Source: Cyclobacteriaceae bacterium
GTDB lineage: Bacteria; Bacteroidota; Bacteroidia; Cytophagales; Cyclobacteriaceae
DNA: 64,000 bases
Direction of reading: 5' to 3'
Assembly: GCA_026129485.1 (NCBI GenBank)
Contig: JAHCHY010000003.1
Coordinates: 62,001 to 126,000 of the forward strand
Part shown: one piece after another, positions 9,301 through 16,955 of the stretch
Numbering within the stretch: the first letter of the stretch is position 1
Layout of the letters: each line of letters starts with the position of its first letter
Made by a program: the position numbers and the translations under genes
Notes under the pieces: generated by a model
What the model was told of the DNA's origin: nothing
The model's input: the letters and a program-made list of their open reading frames with translations, nothing else
Databases searched by the model: none

Positions 9301-12300
9301 TGCACATACAGCGGAACTGCCACCATCGAAAAGACTGGTGCTGGTGATGATGCCGGTGCTGGCGGAAATATATTTAACGGGGTAACTATCATTACAAATT
9401 CAGGAAGTGGTTACCTGTTAACCGGAAATACCAACCGCGACCAGTTTATGAGCGCCACCACATTTCATAATACGGGAAGCTATCGGATTTACTTTGCACA
9501 CAATCATAACGGGCAGGTAACCACTTTCGGATCAGACCTTACTATAAACAGCAATAAAACCGGTGGTACTGATGCATGGTCATTTTTAGTAGCAGAAGGA
9601 ACCAATGCAGGATTATCCGTTGCCGGAACCTTAACCATCAACTGCGCTGGATCAATTCAGAGTAATCACCGCTTTCTTCAGGGCGCTGGATCAACAGCTT
9701 TGTTCCAGGGGCCTGTTAACATTAATATAACCAATACCGCACCCGGCACAGTCATTCAAATGGGAGAAAATGGCACCACAACATACGGTGGAAATATTCA
9801 TGTAGTTAATTCCGGAGGAGCTTCCGGTGTTACCTTTAACGGACAAGCGCCCGCCAGCTCAACACTCAACGGAATAATTACCACCGGAACCTTTTCAAGC
9901 GGTTCGCTTAATCTTTATCGCTTTACCCAGGTTGGCGCCCTGGCCGAAAACATAACCTTAACGGGATCATCCATTATGCGCGTGGGGCCTAACTCGTCTT
10001 TTGATGGCGATGTAAACTTTATTGCCCCGAGGTTATTGCTGCATGGCGCCACCTATAATGGAAGCGCTTCGCTTGAAAAGAATGGTGCCGTAGATGATGC
10101 CAGCAATGGCGGAAACATTTTTAATGGCGCTACCACGCTGGTTAACTCAGGCAGTGGCGCCTGGTATATGGCCAACACTACTGCCGATATTTTCAATGGC
10201 CCGCTCACCATAACCAACTCCGGCTCTAACTGGATCTTTATGGCGCACAATGTTGCCGGAAACCAGTTTAACCATAACATAACCGTAAACAGCACAGGCA
10301 GCGCTAACGGGATTATTTTTTCCAACAATGCTACAGGCGCGTCTACGTTTACAAACGGAACCATTACAGCCGGGGGAACCGGCTTCTCTGTTGGCGATCT
10401 TCGCTTAAGGCGCTTTACACAAGTTGGCGCCATAGCACAAAACCTTTCTTTAACCGGGACGGCAAGACTTTGGATTGGCCCGAATTCTTCTTTTGACGGA
10501 GATGTAAACTTTGTTTCCCCACAGCTACTATTAAGTGGCGCAACCTACAACGGAGTAACCTACCTGGAAAAGACAGGCGCAACAAACAATGATGGAGAAG
10601 GCGGAAATGTGTTCAATCAACCCACCACAATTGTTAATTCCGGCAGTTCATACCTGTTAAGCGGAAGCACGCAACCCGATGTATTCAATAGCAACCTGGT
10701 TGTAACCAACTCCGGTTCATCAACCATTCGCTTATCCGATAATGCTGCAGGAAATCAATATAATGGCAACATTCAACTGAATTCGACCTTTGGAGGAGGA
10801 ATCTATTTTGGCAATAGCGCAAATGGAACTTCCACGCTGACAGCAACCCGTACCATCGGTGTGGGCTCTTCCGGTGTGATCAGTGGCGATATCCGTTTGA
10901 TCCGGTTTACACAAGTTGGCGCAACGCCACAAAATCTTGATTTAACGGGCATTGCCATTCTTACGCTTGGCCCCAATTCAACCTTTGATGGTGATGTCGA
11001 TTTTCGCTCGCCACAATTATTGCTTAACGGAACCACATTTAATGGCGCTTCTTATTTAGAAAAGAGGGGAGCCGGAAACAATACTGGTAACGGAGGTAAT
11101 GCTTTTAATGGATTATCCACAATAGTAAACTCCGGAAGCGGACACCTCGTTACGGCAAACTCCTCTCCCGATATTTTTAACGGTGCGCTCATTGTTACCA
11201 ATACCGGCTCCAACATCATTTACCTGGCTCATAATGTAACCGGTAATGAGTTTAACGGGAACATTACATTCAACTCCACGCTGGGCAGTGGCGGTATCTA
11301 TTTTTCCAATAATGCAACCGGCAGCGCAACCCTTGGAAATGGCGCAAGCTTGTCGGTAGGCGGATTGGGCTTTAGCAGTGGCGAGCTGCGCTTCCGCAGA
11401 TTTACACAAATAGGCTCTGCACCTCAAACCTTGCTATTGACAGGGACTGCCTTGTTACGCATTGGCCCATCTTCCACATTTAATGGCAATCTTGATTTCA
11501 GGGCTCCGCAGTTTGCATTGGATGGCGCCATTTACAATGGTGTAACTTATTTAGAAAAAACAGGAGCAACCAACAACGACAGCAATGGCGGCAACACTTT
11601 TAATGGCACTACAACCATTGCCAACTCAGGCAGCGGATGGTTCAGGTTTGCATTAAATGCCCTGGATACATTTAATGGTGATCTGACTTTAACCAATACC
11701 GGCTCGTCCACCATACGCATGGCCGATAACATCCCGGGCACAATTTTCAATGGCAACATTACGGTAAACTCAACCTTTGGCGGTGGAATTTATTTCAGCG
11801 AAAGCGGAGGCGGAACGGCCACACTGGCCGCTGGCAGAACAATTTCTGTAGGCGGACTTGGTTTTAGCCTCGGTGAATTGAGGCTTCGCAGGTTTACACA
11901 AACCGGAGCTACGCCTCAAACTCTTTTGTTGACCGGTACGGCAGCATTGGTGCTTGGCCCCATAATTGAGTTTAACGGTGCTGCCGACTTCAGAGCACCT
12001 CAGCTCTTAATTAACGGTGGTGTTTTTAACGGTGCTGCATTCCTTGAAAAAACAGGAGCTACCAGCAACACCGGGAGTGGAAATACAACTTTTCACGGAG
12101 CCACCACTATTCAGAACAGCGGTTCGGGATTTTTGAGAACCAATGGCGGAAATACTTTTAACGGGGTAACTAACCTCATCAACAACGGATCGAACGACCT
12201 GCTGCTGGAGCTCACCACTGCCAGCGTGTATAACAATGATGTAATCATGACGAACACGGGAAGCTCATATATCCGCGCTGCCTATATCGGTGCCAATACA

Positions 12301-14031
12301 TTCAATGGCAATATTGTAGTGAATAGTACAGCCGGTTCGGGCATTTACTTCTGCGAAAATGCAGCAGGATCGGCTACGCTTGCCAGCGGCAGAACCATCA
12401 GCGTTGGGGGTACGGGTTTCACAGCCGGTGAATTACGCCTGCAACGGTTTACCCAATTCGGGGCTACCGCCCAGAGCTTAATATTAACCGGTGCGGCTGT
12501 TTTCCGAACTGGCCCTGCCGCTACCTGGAACGGGGCCGCATCCATCACTGCGCCTTCGTTATTTTTAGATGGCGCCATTTTTAACGGTATCAATTCCTTT
12601 ATTAAAACAGGCGCCTCTACGGACGGGAGCGCTGGCGGTAACGTATTTGTCGGGGCATCCACTTTTTCTAATTCAGGAACAGGGATTTTCAGGTTAGGCA
12701 TTACTGCCGCAGATGAATTTATCGGCAACAGCACGTTTAATCAGGCCAGCGGAACCATTCAGCCCGCATACAACTCAAGCAGCAATTTTTACAACAACAT
12801 AACGGTGGATGGTCCTGCTGCCATAACCTTCGGGGCAAATAATGGAACAGCCGTATTAGCCGGGGGCGCTATCCAAAGCATTATAAAATCAGGCGCTGCC
12901 TCACCTGTATTCCGGAGATTTACCATAAATAAATCAGGAGGGCTTGCGGTATTGGGCACGGATGTAACCATTACTACCAACGGAACATTTACAAATGGAG
13001 TACTGTTTACGTCTGCCGCTAACTACCTCAACTTTGCTGATAACGCCACATCAACGGGCGGTTCAAACGCAAGCCACGTAGATGGCCCTGTACGTAAAAC
13101 CGGAAACGATGCCTTCAACTTTCCAACCGGTGATGACGGATTCTTCAGACCCATCGGTATTTCAGCCCCCGGTAATACCGCTCACTTCTTTACTGCCGAA
13201 TATTTTAAAGCAGGCCATGCTTTTGGCGGGCCATCCACCTATCCTGCGGATATCGTTACGGTAAGCGGTTGTGAATATTGGATGTTGGATCGCAACCCTG
13301 CCGTGGGCGGATCGAACGTAAGTGTAACCCTTAGCTGGAATACCCCGGATTGTATCGGACCTTACATCACTAATCCCGCTAACCTTCGCGTGGTGCGCTG
13401 GAACGGCTCAGCCTGGGTGAACCACGGCAATGGCGGTACCACAGGCAACGCTACCACAGGCACGGTTATTTCAGCAGGTGTAATTACAAGCTTTAGTCCT
13501 ATTACGCTTGGTTCATCGGGCCTGGACAATCCATTACCAATAGAGCTTATAAGCTTTGATGCCATTGCTGAGAATGAAAAAGTAAGCTTACGGTGGGTTA
13601 CTGCTTCCGAGCTGAACAACGACTTCTTTACCGTTCAGCGATCAGCCGATGGCGTGGAGTTTACGAGCCTCGGAATTGTGGATGGGCAGGGAACTACACA
13701 GAAAGCCACTACATACAACTTTGTAGATGATACGCCTGTAGCAGGAATCAATTACTACCGGTTAAAGCAAACTGATTTTGATGGTACATCCGGTTTCTCC
13801 GGCATTGTTGCTGTTAATCTCAACCTCGAGTGGTCAGTTTACCCTAACCCGGTAAGCTATGGCACAACCGTAACCATCAACAAGAAGGGGGATTATGCCG
13901 TGTACAATAACCTGGGTGTTATGGTTATGAGAATTTCTGACAATAACAAGCTGGATGTTACCGCGCTTGCCCCGGGAGTTTACACCATACGCAGCTCAGA
14001 TGGCTCTATCAGGAGGCTCGTGGTGAAGTAA
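6304..14031 (+). CDS. Giant secreted repeat protein with T9SS type A sorting domain
   Basis: 2575 residues. A signal peptide (MNKSLLSYLTVFVLVLSSQ and following residues) exports it to the periplasm. The bulk, roughly residues 100-2180, is a series of Gly/Asn/Thr-rich beta repeats with FNGxxTIxNSGSG, GNIxxNSTxGxGIxF, LRLxRFTQxGxTPQ and YLEKTGATNN motifs, typical of parallel beta-helix adhesins. After residue about 2230 comes a HVDGPVRKTGNDAFNFPTG segment known from T9SS adhesins, then a fibronectin-like linker from about 2405, and a type A C-terminal sorting domain (about 2510-2575: VYPNPVSYG, YAVYNNLGV, LAPGVYTIRSSD). It is therefore predicted to be secreted by T9SS and displayed or released. 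Role, presumably adhesion, is inferred. Its last 23 bp overlap the convergent NRDE gene. Confidence 0.93.
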   Translation: MNKSLLSYLTVFVLVLSSQISFGQRFWVASGASNWNNSANWSTTSGGPGGASVPGPSDAVTFNANGSGNCTLDVAPNVAGITVNGYTGTIDLNGFDLTTTGTNNFVTGTINNSGGTAAVTLNTTGTSTFAGTTFGANVNGSTGRVFFNGSVFNGSVTVNKTANNNDLSAGGNTFSGSVSLTNSSASQFRLGGTNPDVFNGTLALVSGNTGPLEVAYNSAANQFNNNVTVTYNATGLISIGAGGGAGTLAASRTLTVAGFGASGCGNLTIARLTQAGGTAQNISLGGNDTATLTLGPASSFSGALTVTTPSIIFNSSSFEAVTVTKTGSQVSNSRGGNTFNGVMTVNNQGGDFAMGTNAADAGDTWNAAAIFNNTGGNRIRIGEDNAGNVFHGNATFNNTSATDIQSRIQISRFGTASTTFNGTTTFTNHAVAGDIHISYDAGSSTIFNGPVIINSNAGVTNVENWIGQDGDVTFNGTLTITSSDDVLIGRGNSTISMTAGNTIAIGGGGFTGNELRIRNFTQAGSAAMNIALTGATSLLRVINSAIGGNVTFSAPQFILTASTFNGTASIEKTGATDNSSSGNTFNGATTITHNGSNEIYFGNGAADTFNGPAVFNNTGSFRIRIAHNHNGATTTFANNLTLNSNKSGGTDQWSFLVGENTNTNISIDGDLVINCAGSLRSDHRFLNGVGSTLTLGGNLLINNTNAHASTIITMGVNGTATYNGNITLTNTGGSNGVTFNSTASASATQAAGGSFTIAGGFTSGSLNIQRFTQAGTSPLNLNLGGTTTLLRVGPDASFGGNADLRAPQIYLDGITLGGTAYVEKTGDTNNTGLGNNVFGSTTTIVNNGSGVLRTNGNNTFNGATSITNNSNGDVLLELVTGSTYNGSLTLLNAGTSNIRMAYNGTNTFNGNIIVNSTSGTGVLFCESAAATATLSAGNTITIGGPGFSSGNLSLPRFTQLGSTPQTIAGFSGTNQLIVGPASAFEGNVNFNAPRIYLNGCTYSGTATIEKTGAGDDAGAGGNIFNGVTIITNSGSGYLLTGNTNRDQFMSATTFHNTGSYRIYFAHNHNGQVTTFGSDLTINSNKTGGTDAWSFLVAEGTNAGLSVAGTLTINCAGSIQSNHRFLQGAGSTALFQGPVNINITNTAPGTVIQMGENGTTTYGGNIHVVNSGGASGVTFNGQAPASSTLNGIITTGTFSSGSLNLYRFTQVGALAENITLTGSSIMRVGPNSSFDGDVNFIAPRLLLHGATYNGSASLEKNGAVDDASNGGNIFNGATTLVNSGSGAWYMANTTADIFNGPLTITNSGSNWIFMAHNVAGNQFNHNITVNSTGSANGIIFSNNATGASTFTNGTITAGGTGFSVGDLRLRRFTQVGAIAQNLSLTGTARLWIGPNSSFDGDVNFVSPQLLLSGATYNGVTYLEKTGATNNDGEGGNVFNQPTTIVNSGSSYLLSGSTQPDVFNSNLVVTNSGSSTIRLSDNAAGNQYNGNIQLNSTFGGGIYFGNSANGTSTLTATRTIGVGSSGVISGDIRLIRFTQVGATPQNLDLTGIAILTLGPNSTFDGDVDFRSPQLLLNGTTFNGASYLEKRGAGNNTGNGGNAFNGLSTIVNSGSGHLVTANSSPDIFNGALIVTNTGSNIIYLAHNVTGNEFNGNITFNSTLGSGGIYFSNNATGSATLGNGASLSVGGLGFSSGELRFRRFTQIGSAPQTLLLTGTALLRIGPSSTFNGNLDFRAPQFALDGAIYNGVTYLEKTGATNNDSNGGNTFNGTTTIANSGSGWFRFALNALDTFNGDLTLTNTGSSTIRMADNIPGTIFNGNITVNSTFGGGIYFSESGGGTATLAAGRTISVGGLGFSLGELRLRRFTQTGATPQTLLLTGTAALVLGPIIEFNGAADFRAPQLLINGGVFNGAAFLEKTGATSNTGSGNTTFHGATTIQNSGSGFLRTNGGNTFNGVTNLINNGSNDLLLELTTASVYNNDVIMTNTGSSYIRAAYIGANTFNGNIVVNSTAGSGIYFCENAAGSATLASGRTISVGGTGFTAGELRLQRFTQFGATAQSLILTGAAVFRTGPAATWNGAASITAPSLFLDGAIFNGINSFIKTGASTDGSAGGNVFVGASTFSNSGTGIFRLGITAADEFIGNSTFNQASGTIQPAYNSSSNFYNNITVDGPAAITFGANNGTAVLAGGAIQSIIKSGAASPVFRRFTINKSGGLAVLGTDVTITTNGTFTNGVLFTSAANYLNFADNATSTGGSNASHVDGPVRKTGNDAFNFPTGDDGFFRPIGISAPGNTAHFFTAEYFKAGHAFGGPSTYPADIVTVSGCEYWMLDRNPAVGGSNVSVTLSWNTPDCIGPYITNPANLRVVRWNGSAWVNHGNGGTTGNATTGTVISAGVITSFSPITLGSSGLDNPLPIELISFDAIAENEKVSLRWVTASELNNDFFTVQRSADGVEFTSLGIVDGQGTTQKATTYNFVDDTPVAGINYYRLKQTDFDGTSGFSGIVAVNLNLEWSVYPNPVSYGTTVTINKKGDYAVYNNLGVMVMRISDNNKLDVTALAPGVYTIRSSDGSIRRLVVK
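6900..12720 (+). repeat. Ten-fold RFTQ module repeat inside the giant protein gene
   Basis: The marker motif (R/N)FTQxG (LTQAG in the first copy) occurs ten times, near 7110, 7860, 8610, 9170, 9920, 10410, 10900, 11400, 11890 and 12450. Five neighbouring distances cluster near 490-560 bp. Three near 750 bp belong to early modules that carry extra segments, two of which contain TLNSNKxGGTD. Modules six to nine are the most alike. Confidence 0.8.
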
Positions 14032-14788
14032 TCACATTAAACCGAAAGCCCCTTGCGCTATACGAAAAAGTTTCAATATTAAATGATCGTTCATAGAACT
14101 GTACCCTGTTTTCCCTGTCAATCAATAAAACGGTAGAGCACCGGGTACCATAACCTTTTGTTTTAATGAACATGGAAGACAAAGCCCGCTCCCACTCTAT
14201 ACCAATGCCGGTATCCGGCAGGGTATGGTCTTCGGCCCGCTGCTCGTCATAAAGAATTCCAAAAAGATCTTCCGGCCATATCCTTAATTCCAGCAGCTTC
14301 GAAAATTTTTCCTTACCCTGAATCACTTTGGGCCAGGGTGTATCCAGAAGATGATTGCTTATACCATAAACACCTGCCTCCAGCTTTTGAATACCCGTCT
14401 GGTAGTTCGACAGGTACCACCACTCATCCAGCTGACCCGCCAAAAGGTTAAATCCGTTATATAATTTTGCCTGTGGCTCAAGTTCGCGCAGGTAAGCTTC
14501 GGGTAATTTATCGCTCATCAAAAAATCCGAAACAAGCTTTCCGCGTGAAGACGCCTTTGTATTAATATGAGCCGGGTCGCGATAATTTGTAACTAACGAG
14601 ATTTTACCCGTTGTGTTCATCGCCATCCAGGTTCCGGCAGCTTCCAGATCACGCCCGCCCAAAATTTCGGGTTGATCTTTCCAGAATGCAGCCGGTGCGG
14701 TTTTACGATCGTAAAACTCATCGCGGTTAGCAGCAACAATTACCTTGTACTGCACATGACTATTTAATGCTATAAAAACCAGGCACAC
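14009..14788 (-). CDS. NRDE (TANGO2-like) family protein
   Basis: 259 residues. Opens MCLVFIA and carries the name-giving AANRDEF motif at residues 18-24, then ILGGRDLEAAGTWMAMN and LVTNYRDP, all typical of the NRDE/TANGO2 family. An N-terminal Cys directly after Met is conserved in the family and may act as an Ntn-type nucleophile after Met removal. The biochemical role is not settled; eukaryotic relatives have been linked to heme or lipid handling. The 3' end overlaps the convergent giant gene by 23 bp. It follows the DUF3667 gene on the same strand with a 25 bp gap. Confidence 0.88.
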   Translation of the reverse strand: MCLVFIALNSHVQYKVIVAANRDEFYDRKTAPAAFWKDQPEILGGRDLEAAGTWMAMNTTGKISLVTNYRDPAHINTKASSRGKLVSDFLMSDKLPEAYLRELEPQAKLYNGFNLLAGQLDEWWYLSNYQTGIQKLEAGVYGISNHLLDTPWPKVIQGKEKFSKLLELRIWPEDLFGILYDEQRAEDHTLPDTGIGIEWERALSSMFIKTKGYGTRCSTVLLIDRENRVQFYERSFNIETFSYSARGFRFNVITSPRAS

Positions 14789-14813
14789 AACTTCCCCTTT
14801 TTGATTGCGGCCC

Positions 14814-15701
14814 TTAGATAGTCCAAACTGTAATATAAAACAACATCTTTCTATACAACTGAATGGTTTCAGTAAACAAATAAAACAGAATGATTGCCTT
14901 GGGGATGGCCCAATACCACTTCTGTTTGTAAAAAGTCAGCTGGGCCCTGATCAGAAAGTATAAGATCAATCCATAAACCGGTATAGAAAACACGCTATCC
15001 TGTAAAAGGTTGTTCCAGTCCCATCCCCATGTCGCAACAGCTTTTACCAAAAGCAGGATGATAGCCGGTAATATAAGCATATTAACCAGCAGGTGAAAAC
15101 TGTAAAACTCAAGCGAAATGAGCAGGTGGTCAAAAAAATAATTCTCCTTCGAATAGTTAAGTGCCATGTGTGTAACCGTCATAACCAAAACCAATATTAC
15201 CAATAGAAGCTTAGACAGGTTGGTGGACTGCGCCCGGTACTTTTCCTTAAATTCTTCCATCGTTACCTGTCGCTTCACCAGTTCTTTGTCTACAATAGCC
15301 TTTGCTCTTATGCTATGCTCGCCCATTAAAGTAGTTTGAGAGTATAACGAAGAATTAAAGGAATCGAAAAACGGGACCAGGAAATAAAAGAAGTTGGCCA
15401 CAAAAAACAGCGACACCATTTTCATGTATGGAATCCTGCTGCCATCCGCTATGTTGCGCGAAAGCCGGCCGGGCCGGGTAATCAGCAGCTTTACGCTTTT
15501 CAGAAATTTTCCATCTAAAAAAGTAAATGCATTGAGCAGGTTATCCAGGAAAGCAAGAAAAGTACGTTCGTTGGGTTCTACCACCTTCTCTCCGCAGATG
15601 TTGCAATAGCGGCCTTTAAAAGCATGGTGGCAGCATTTACAAATACGCGACTCTTCGTAGTCGAACGTATCTGGTTTTCTCCTGAAGAACTCAAAGGCCA
15701 T
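14814..15701 (-). CDS. DUF3667 family membrane protein
   Basis: 295 residues. A zinc-ribbon-like N-terminus (CKCCHHAFKGRYCNICGEKV, residues 21-40, two CxxC pairs) is followed by LNAFTFLDGKFLKSVKLLITRPGRLS and about five membrane segments. This is the arrangement of DUF3667 proteins common in Bacteroidota. Function unknown. It sits 12 bp downstream of rnhB on the same strand, so the two are probably co-transcribed with the NRDE gene. Confidence 0.87.
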   Translation of the reverse strand: MAFEFFRRKPDTFDYEESRICKCCHHAFKGRYCNICGEKVVEPNERTFLAFLDNLLNAFTFLDGKFLKSVKLLITRPGRLSRNIADGSRIPYMKMVSLFFVANFFYFLVPFFDSFNSSLYSQTTLMGEHSIRAKAIVDKELVKRQVTMEEFKEKYRAQSTNLSKLLLVILVLVMTVTHMALNYSKENYFFDHLLISLEFYSFHLLVNMLILPAIILLLVKAVATWGWDWNNLLQDSVFSIPVYGLILYFLIRAQLTFYKQKWYWAIPKAIILFYLFTETIQLYRKMLFYITVWTI

Positions 15702-15713
15702 ACGCTGCTTTAC

Positions 15714-16313
15714 TCATTCAAATAACTCAAGCTGTGAGGGCAATAGCTGAAAAGATTTGCGATGATAAGGTGTTATCCCCATTGCCCGGATACCTTCCCG
15801 ATGCTCACCGGTAGGATAGCCCACGTTGGTGTGCCAGCCATAGCCCGGGTATTGTTCAGAGAGCTTATTCATCAGGTCATCCCGGTAGTTTTTAGCCAGC
15901 ACCGATGCAGCCGCTATCGACAAATAAGCCCCATCACCTTTTATAACACACTCAAAGGGAATATCACCGTAAGGCTTAAACCGGTTACCATCTATCAAAA
16001 GCAGCTGAGGCTTAATGGTCAGCTTTTCAATTGCCAGGTGCATCGCCTTGAACGAAGCATTCAGAATGTTTATCGCATCAATTTCTTCGTTGCTCACTTC
16101 GGCCACAGCCCAGGCCAGCGCATCGCGCACAATGTCTTCCTGCAGGCTGATCCGCTCATCTTTGGAGAGCTGCTTGGAATCGTTAAGCAATTCGTGCTTA
16201 TAATGCTTGGGTAAAACAACAGCAGCGGCAACCACCGGACCGGCCAGGCAGCCGCGCCCTACTTCATCGCAACCGGCTTCAACCAGATCGGGAGTAAAAG
16301 AGGAGAATAGCAT
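15714..16313 (-). CDS. rnhB: Ribonuclease HII
   Basis: Cuts the RNA strand of RNA/DNA hybrids and initiates removal of single ribonucleotides from DNA. About 199 residues from the chosen start. The first catalytic acids are in AGCDEVGRGCLAGPVVAA; the next is LLIDGNRF; YPGYGWHTNVGYPT near the C-terminus is also family-typical. An in-frame ATG ten codons upstream (16343) would place the N-terminus inside the 7-nt repeat array, so I prefer ATG 16311-16313, which gives LFSSFTPDLVEAGCDE, the normal length. Confidence 0.95.
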   Translation of the reverse strand: MLFSSFTPDLVEAGCDEVGRGCLAGPVVAAAVVLPKHYKHELLNDSKQLSKDERISLQEDIVRDALAWAVAEVSNEEIDAINILNASFKAMHLAIEKLTIKPQLLLIDGNRFKPYGDIPFECVIKGDGAYLSIAAASVLAKNYRDDLMNKLSEQYPGYGWHTNVGYPTGEHREGIRAMGITPYHRKSFQLLPSQLELFE

Positions 16314-16317
16314 TAAT

Positions 16318-16352
16318 TTCAAAATTCGAGATTCAAAATTCAAAATTCAATT
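16318..16352. repeat. 7-nt tandem repeat array before rnhB
   Basis: Five contiguous heptamers, consensus TTCAAAA on the plus strand with differences in units 2 and 5, ending 4 nt before the rnhB ATG (minus strand). Confidence 0.75.
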
Positions 16353-16377
16353 GTAATCAGCCTTATTCTGAAATTAA

Positions 16378-16405
16378 TTTTGAATCTTGAACTTTGAATT
16401 TCAAT
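16378..16405. repeat. 7-nt tandem repeat array before the NUDIX gene
   Basis: Four contiguous heptamers, consensus NTTTGAA, the reverse complement of the unit facing rnhB, with one further TTCTGAA unit at 16366-16372. The array ends 2 nt before the NUDIX ATG (16408). The two arrays flank a short non-repetitive core between the divergent genes. Confidence 0.7.
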
Positions 16406-16407
16406 TT

Positions 16408-16947
16408 ATGAGCCCCTGGCAAACACTTTCTGCTGCTGAAAAATATGACAACCGGTGGATAAACGTAACCGAATACCAGGTCATAAACCCGGGAGGCGGC
16501 AAAGGCATATACGGTAAAGTACATTTTAAAAACAAGGCCATTGGCGTTGTGCCGATTGATGCTGATGGCAACACCTGGCTGGTTGGGCAGTGGCGTTACA
16601 CATTAAACGAATGGGGCTGGGAGATACCGGAAGGTGGTGGCCCGTTGGATAACGATCCGCTTGAATCAGCCAAACGCGAGCTGCAGGAAGAAACCGGGCT
16701 TATAGCCGCAAGCTGGCTTATGATTCAACGCACGCACTTATCCAATTCGGTAAGTGATGAAGAGGGATTTATATTTTTAGCGGAAGGGCTTACACAGGAA
16801 AAAAGCAACCTGGAAGAAACGGAAGCCGATCTTAAAGTATGGAAGCTTCCTTTTACGGAAGCCTATCAAATGGTAATGGATGGAAAAATTACCGATAGCC
16901 TGAGCGTAATGGGTATATTAAAAGTGTTTCAGTTACGTAAATTTTAA
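16408..16947 (+). CDS. NUDIX hydrolase (ADP-ribose pyrophosphatase-like)
   Basis: 179 residues. The Nudix box is EIPEGGGPLDNDPLESAKRE followed by LQEETGL; the REL-x-EETG core that binds metal is intact, while the first Glu of the GX5EX7REUXEEXGU consensus is Asn here. The region before it (VPIDADGNTWLVGQWRY) resembles ADP-ribose pyrophosphatases, which hydrolyse ADP-ribose to AMP and ribose 5-phosphate. The substrate is not proven by sequence. A TTG at 16387 would extend the frame by seven codons that translate only the repeat array; the ATG at 16408 is preferred. The next gene starts 8 bp downstream. Confidence 0.88.
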   Translation: MSPWQTLSAAEKYDNRWINVTEYQVINPGGGKGIYGKVHFKNKAIGVVPIDADGNTWLVGQWRYTLNEWGWEIPEGGGPLDNDPLESAKRELQEETGLIAASWLMIQRTHLSNSVSDEEGFIFLAEGLTQEKSNLEETEADLKVWKLPFTEAYQMVMDGKITDSLSVMGILKVFQLRKF

Positions 16948-16955
16948 ATTTGATT

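Noticed and set aside
16314-16343. Ten-codon N-terminal extension of rnhB
   Set aside because: It only translates the TTCAAAA heptamer array; the next ATG matches the family start.
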